Below are positions 61,938-64,000 of a stretch of DNA of 64,000 nt, one piece after another. The position numbers and the translations under genes were made by a program. Source of the stretch: Microbacterium oxydans (GTDB lineage Bacteria; Actinomycetota; Actinomycetes; Actinomycetales; Microbacteriaceae); assembly GCF_000956405.1 (NCBI RefSeq), contig NZ_JYIV01000030.1, forward strand, positions 452,364-516,363, read 5' to 3'. The notes beneath the pieces were generated by a model that saw only the letters and a program-made list of their open reading frames with translations, had not been told where the DNA came from and made no database searches. Position 1 is the stretch's first letter, and the number at the start of each line of letters is the position of its first letter.

Positions 61938-63733
61938 GCGGGGCTCTCCGCACGCATGGGAGCACTGCGGTGCCGCCCCCGACTGCGACTTCGCTCGTCC
62001 CACCCTTCCTCGACCACGCCCCATCGCGCGTGCAGCGGGTGACGTACCCCGATCAACCCGACCGCGTCGAGCTGATCCCGCAACGCCGGCCACTGCGCTC
62101 GACGCACTCCCCGCAGCTCGATCCGCGAGTCGGAGATCTGCAGCGACAGACCGAGGTCCAGCGCGATGCCCCCGATGTCCACGAGGTGCTGCGGCTCGAG
62201 TTCTCCACCCGCGGCTGCTGAGACGCTCACGCGAGCACCGTCATATCCGGCATCCGACAGCCGGCGCCGGCGCCCACCGCGGACTTCTGCTGCCTTCTTC
62301 TGCAGGATCTGGTCCCCCGTCTCCATGAGCACCCGCGCCACGGCCAGCGTGCAACGCGCACATCCCGGTTCCCTCCCGAACTGGCGTCCGACTGCCGAGA
62401 AGGTGGCCAGTCCTCCCAGCCGGGCGGCGCCGAGAAGCTCTTGCGACGACATCCCGAGGTGGACGCAGACCGGGACGGGATCGTCCTGGGTGCCCGCCGT
62501 CCGTCGGAGTTCCTCAGCGACCTCGCGCCGCAACCGTTCACCCACGGCTCGGCGAAGGCCACCGTGGCCGCTCGTGTCGCCCACGAGGACACCTCCGAGA
62601 AGCGTCTGCCCATCGTCGCTCAGAACGAGCTTCCGGTAGCCGCCGGCGCGTGGAGCGAGCGTGACGACGTCGACGGCGCCGGCGGACGTCGCCCACGGCT
62701 CGCCGAAGCTGACGATCTCGATCCCCGCGATGCTCTGGTGGACGTGATCGTCGTGACCGGTGAAGCGTCCCTCTCCCCCGCACACCCGCTCCGCCGCGGC
62801 TTCCGCCGTGGAGTGCGCGGCGGCCGCGGCATCGACCTGCCGACCCTTGAAGCAGGCCACCTCCCCGATCGCGAGGATACGCGGATCCGATGTCACGCAA
62901 CGGTCGTCGATCAGCACGCCACCCTGCGGATGCACGTCCAGACCGGCATTGCGAGCGAGTTCGTCTCGCGGGCGTACGCCGACCGTGAAGACCACGACAT
63001 CTGCGCGTTGGAAGGTGCCGTCCTGGAACTCGAGCGCGGTGACCGCACCCGAGTCGTCCGCGTCGAGCCGCGTCGTCCTGGTGCGCGTGCGCACCGCGAT
63101 GCCCCGGTCTTCGAGGGCGGACTGCACGACGCCGGCTCCGACACCATCCAGTCGACCGGGAAGCACGCGATCCGCGTACTGCACGATCGTGGTGGCCACG
63201 CCCGCCTCGTCCAGAGCGACCGCGACGTCGAGCCCGCGCATTCCTCCGCCCACCACGACGCCGCGCAGCGGACGCCCGAGGGCTCGGGATCGCGATTCCA
63301 TGAACTCCTTGATCGCCTCCGCGTCGTCTATCGAACGCAGCACGAAGCATCCGGGGAGTCGAGCGCCTGTCACCGCCACCTGGGAGGCGAACGAACCCGT
63401 GGCGAGCACCAAGGTGTCGTAGGAGTACGTGCGCCGAGAGCGTGTCCGCACGGTCCGAGCGGATCGATCGATGTGCAGAACCCGATCGTCACGGATCAGA
63501 CGGACACGGTCGTCACGGAAGACGGAACGATCGAGGTGGAGCTCTGCGGGATCGTCGCCGGAGAGTATCCCCGCCACCGAAGACCTGTCGTACGGACCGT
63601 ACCCCTCGTCCCCGATGACGGTGACCCGCGCGGCCACTCCGGGGTCGCGGAGCAGATGTTCGACGAATCGATGCGCCGCCATCCCCGCTCCGATGACGAC
63701 GATCTCGCCCGGCGGGGATGTGTTGTCCTTCAT
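61934..63733 (-). CDS. NirB-like FAD/NAD(P) oxidoreductase lacking the sirohaem domain
   Basis: A 599-residue protein. FAD Rossmann VVIGAGMAAHRFVEHLL (11-27), NAD Rossmann GVVVGGGMRGLDVAVAL, and FAD-contact ILAIGEVACFKG match the N-terminal half of assimilatory nitrite reductase NirB. A BFD-like [2Fe-2S] segment near 420-460 keeps GCARC but has only one Cys (VCVHLG) in the first pair. A ferredoxin-like nitrite/sulfite-reductase half-domain (about 500-575) follows. The sirohaem/[4Fe-4S] domain of full NirB (~850 residues) is absent. It may feed electrons to another protein. Start ATG 63733 with AGGAG; coupled to the HemD-like regulator. Confidence 0.8.
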   Translation of the reverse strand: MKDNTSPPGEIVVIGAGMAAHRFVEHLLRDPGVAARVTVIGDEGYGPYDRSSVAGILSGDDPAELHLDRSVFRDDRVRLIRDDRVLHIDRSARTVRTRSRRTYSYDTLVLATGSFASQVAVTGARLPGCFVLRSIDDAEAIKEFMESRSRALGRPLRGVVVGGGMRGLDVAVALDEAGVATTIVQYADRVLPGRLDGVGAGVVQSALEDRGIAVRTRTRTTRLDADDSGAVTALEFQDGTFQRADVVVFTVGVRPRDELARNAGLDVHPQGGVLIDDRCVTSDPRILAIGEVACFKGRQVDAAAAAHSTAEAAAERVCGGEGRFTGHDDHVHQSIAGIEIVSFGEPWATSAGAVDVVTLAPRAGGYRKLVLSDDGQTLLGGVLVGDTSGHGGLRRAVGERLRREVAEELRRTAGTQDDPVPVCVHLGMSSQELLGAARLGGLATFSAVGRQFGREPGCARCTLAVARVLMETGDQILQKKAAEVRGGRRRRLSDAGYDGARVSVSAAAGGELEPQHLVDIGGIALDLGLSLQISDSRIELRGVRRAQWPALRDQLDAVGLIGVRHPLHARWGVVEEGWDERSRSRGRHRSAPMRAESPA

Positions 63734-63769
63734 GCTGCTCCTGTCGACCGGAAGACTGTCGTCCTGGTG

Positions 63770-63817
63770 ACACTAGGAGCACTGTGTTTCCCAGAGATGA
63801 CGAGCAGTGTGTCCCCC
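63770..63817 (-). promoter_or_regulatory. Predicted promoter and direct repeats upstream of the NirB-like gene
   Basis: TAGTGT (minus strand, 63770-63775) is a possible -10, about 37 bases before ATG 63733. Just upstream, GCACTGTGTTTCCC (63779-63792) and GCAGTGTGTCCCCC (63804-63817) are 11/14 identical direct repeats 25 bases apart and could bind a regulator, perhaps the coupled winged-helix protein. Confidence 0.35.
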
Positions 63818-63891
63818 ATCGAAAGTTCTCCTCACAGAACGGTAACGATGCAGCGTGACGTCCGGTCCTCACCCGTGTTGCTTCGGCGTAC

Positions 63892-63897
63892 TAGGCT
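63892..63897 (+). promoter_or_regulatory. Predicted -10 element of the plus-strand gene at 63948
   Basis: TAGGCT, about 51 bases before GTG 63948. The same hexamer recurs as a promoter-like element elsewhere in the window. Confidence 0.4.
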
Positions 63898-63947
63898 GAG
63901 CCTCGTCCTTTCCGCCTCCCGCGGCCCGACCGCGCAAGGAGAATCAC

Positions 63948-64000
63948 GTGTCTGCCAACGAGCCCACGAAGCCGACTCCCCCCGTCCCCGGACCCCCCTC
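63948..64000 (+). CDS. Start of a plus-strand gene (cut by window edge)
   Basis: GTG 63948 is preceded by AAGGAG with 6-nt spacing. Only 17 codons are visible (SANEPTKPTPPVPGPP), a Pro/Thr-rich start. The product cannot be identified; the nearness of the NirB-like gene makes a nitrogen-related protein such as a transporter possible but unproven. Confidence 0.6.
   Translation, partial: MSANEPTKPTPPVPGPP

Noticed and set aside
63820..63860. GlnR box near the NirB-like gene (GTTAC-n6-GTGAG on the minus strand)
   Set aside because: Only the first half fits the GTnAC-n6-GAAAC pattern; the second half does not, so chance is likely.

Overview
The window is a gene-dense, high-GC stretch of chromosome from an actinobacterium, most likely the family Microbacteriaceae and probably Microbacterium. 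This is inferred from gene order and protein families: an ANTAR response regulator of PdtaR type, the trp-associated membrane proteins, an mIHF domain attached to guanylate kinase, and the pyrR-pyrB-pyrC-(membrane protein)-carA-carB-pyrF order. No phage, insertion sequence, integrase or CRISPR array is visible. No stretch longer than about 220 bases lacks a gene.

Layout. 1-7.5 kb is an accessory-type block: the end of an MFS transporter, an arginase-fold protein with altered active-site residues, a SUMF1-type protein carrying a perfect 156-bp internal tandem duplication, an SGNH hydrolase, a second MFS transporter, a luciferase-like monooxygenase and a DUF885 protein. 7.5-12.7 kb holds polA, a hotdog thioesterase, a GNAT acetyltransferase, pdtaR, tRNA-Leu(CAA) and a lipase-like hydrolase.

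12.7-59.2 kb lies almost wholly on the minus strand and is core metabolism. Read in the direction of transcription (high to low coordinate) it runs: rpsD, a small membrane protein, alaS, ruvX, mltG, aroE, aroC, aroK, aroB, aroQ, efp, nusB, a SNF2 helicase, an MBL-Rieske fusion protein, the pyrimidine operon (pyrR, pyrB, pyrC, a membrane protein, carA, carB, pyrF), gmk, rpoZ, metK, priA, fmt, rsmB, rpe, hisE, hisG, hisF, hisI, two small membrane proteins, trpC, trpB, trpA, lgt, gltB, gltD and pyk. Most neighbours overlap by 1-8 bases, so translational coupling is likely. The genes supply aromatic amino acids, pyrimidines, histidine, tryptophan and glutamate, plus initiator tRNA formylation, SAM and translation factors. 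trpE and coaBC, often found at these positions in relatives, are absent here.

59.3-64 kb holds rarA, a small anchored protein, a HemD-like/winged-helix regulator coupled to a NirB-like flavoprotein that lacks the sirohaem domain, and the first codons of a plus-strand gene.

Two themes recur. First, TANNNT hexamers (often TAGGCT, TAGCCT or TAGACT) lie exactly 6-7 nt upstream of several start codons, which predicts leaderless mRNAs. Second, there are candidate RNA controls: a PyrR-binding site overlapping the pyrR Shine-Dalgarno, and a structured rpsD leader. The best candidates for undescribed biology are the MBL-Rieske protein, the mIHF-guanylate kinase fusion, the NirB-like/HemD-regulator pair and the arginase-fold protein. 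No wholly new multi-gene system is evident.
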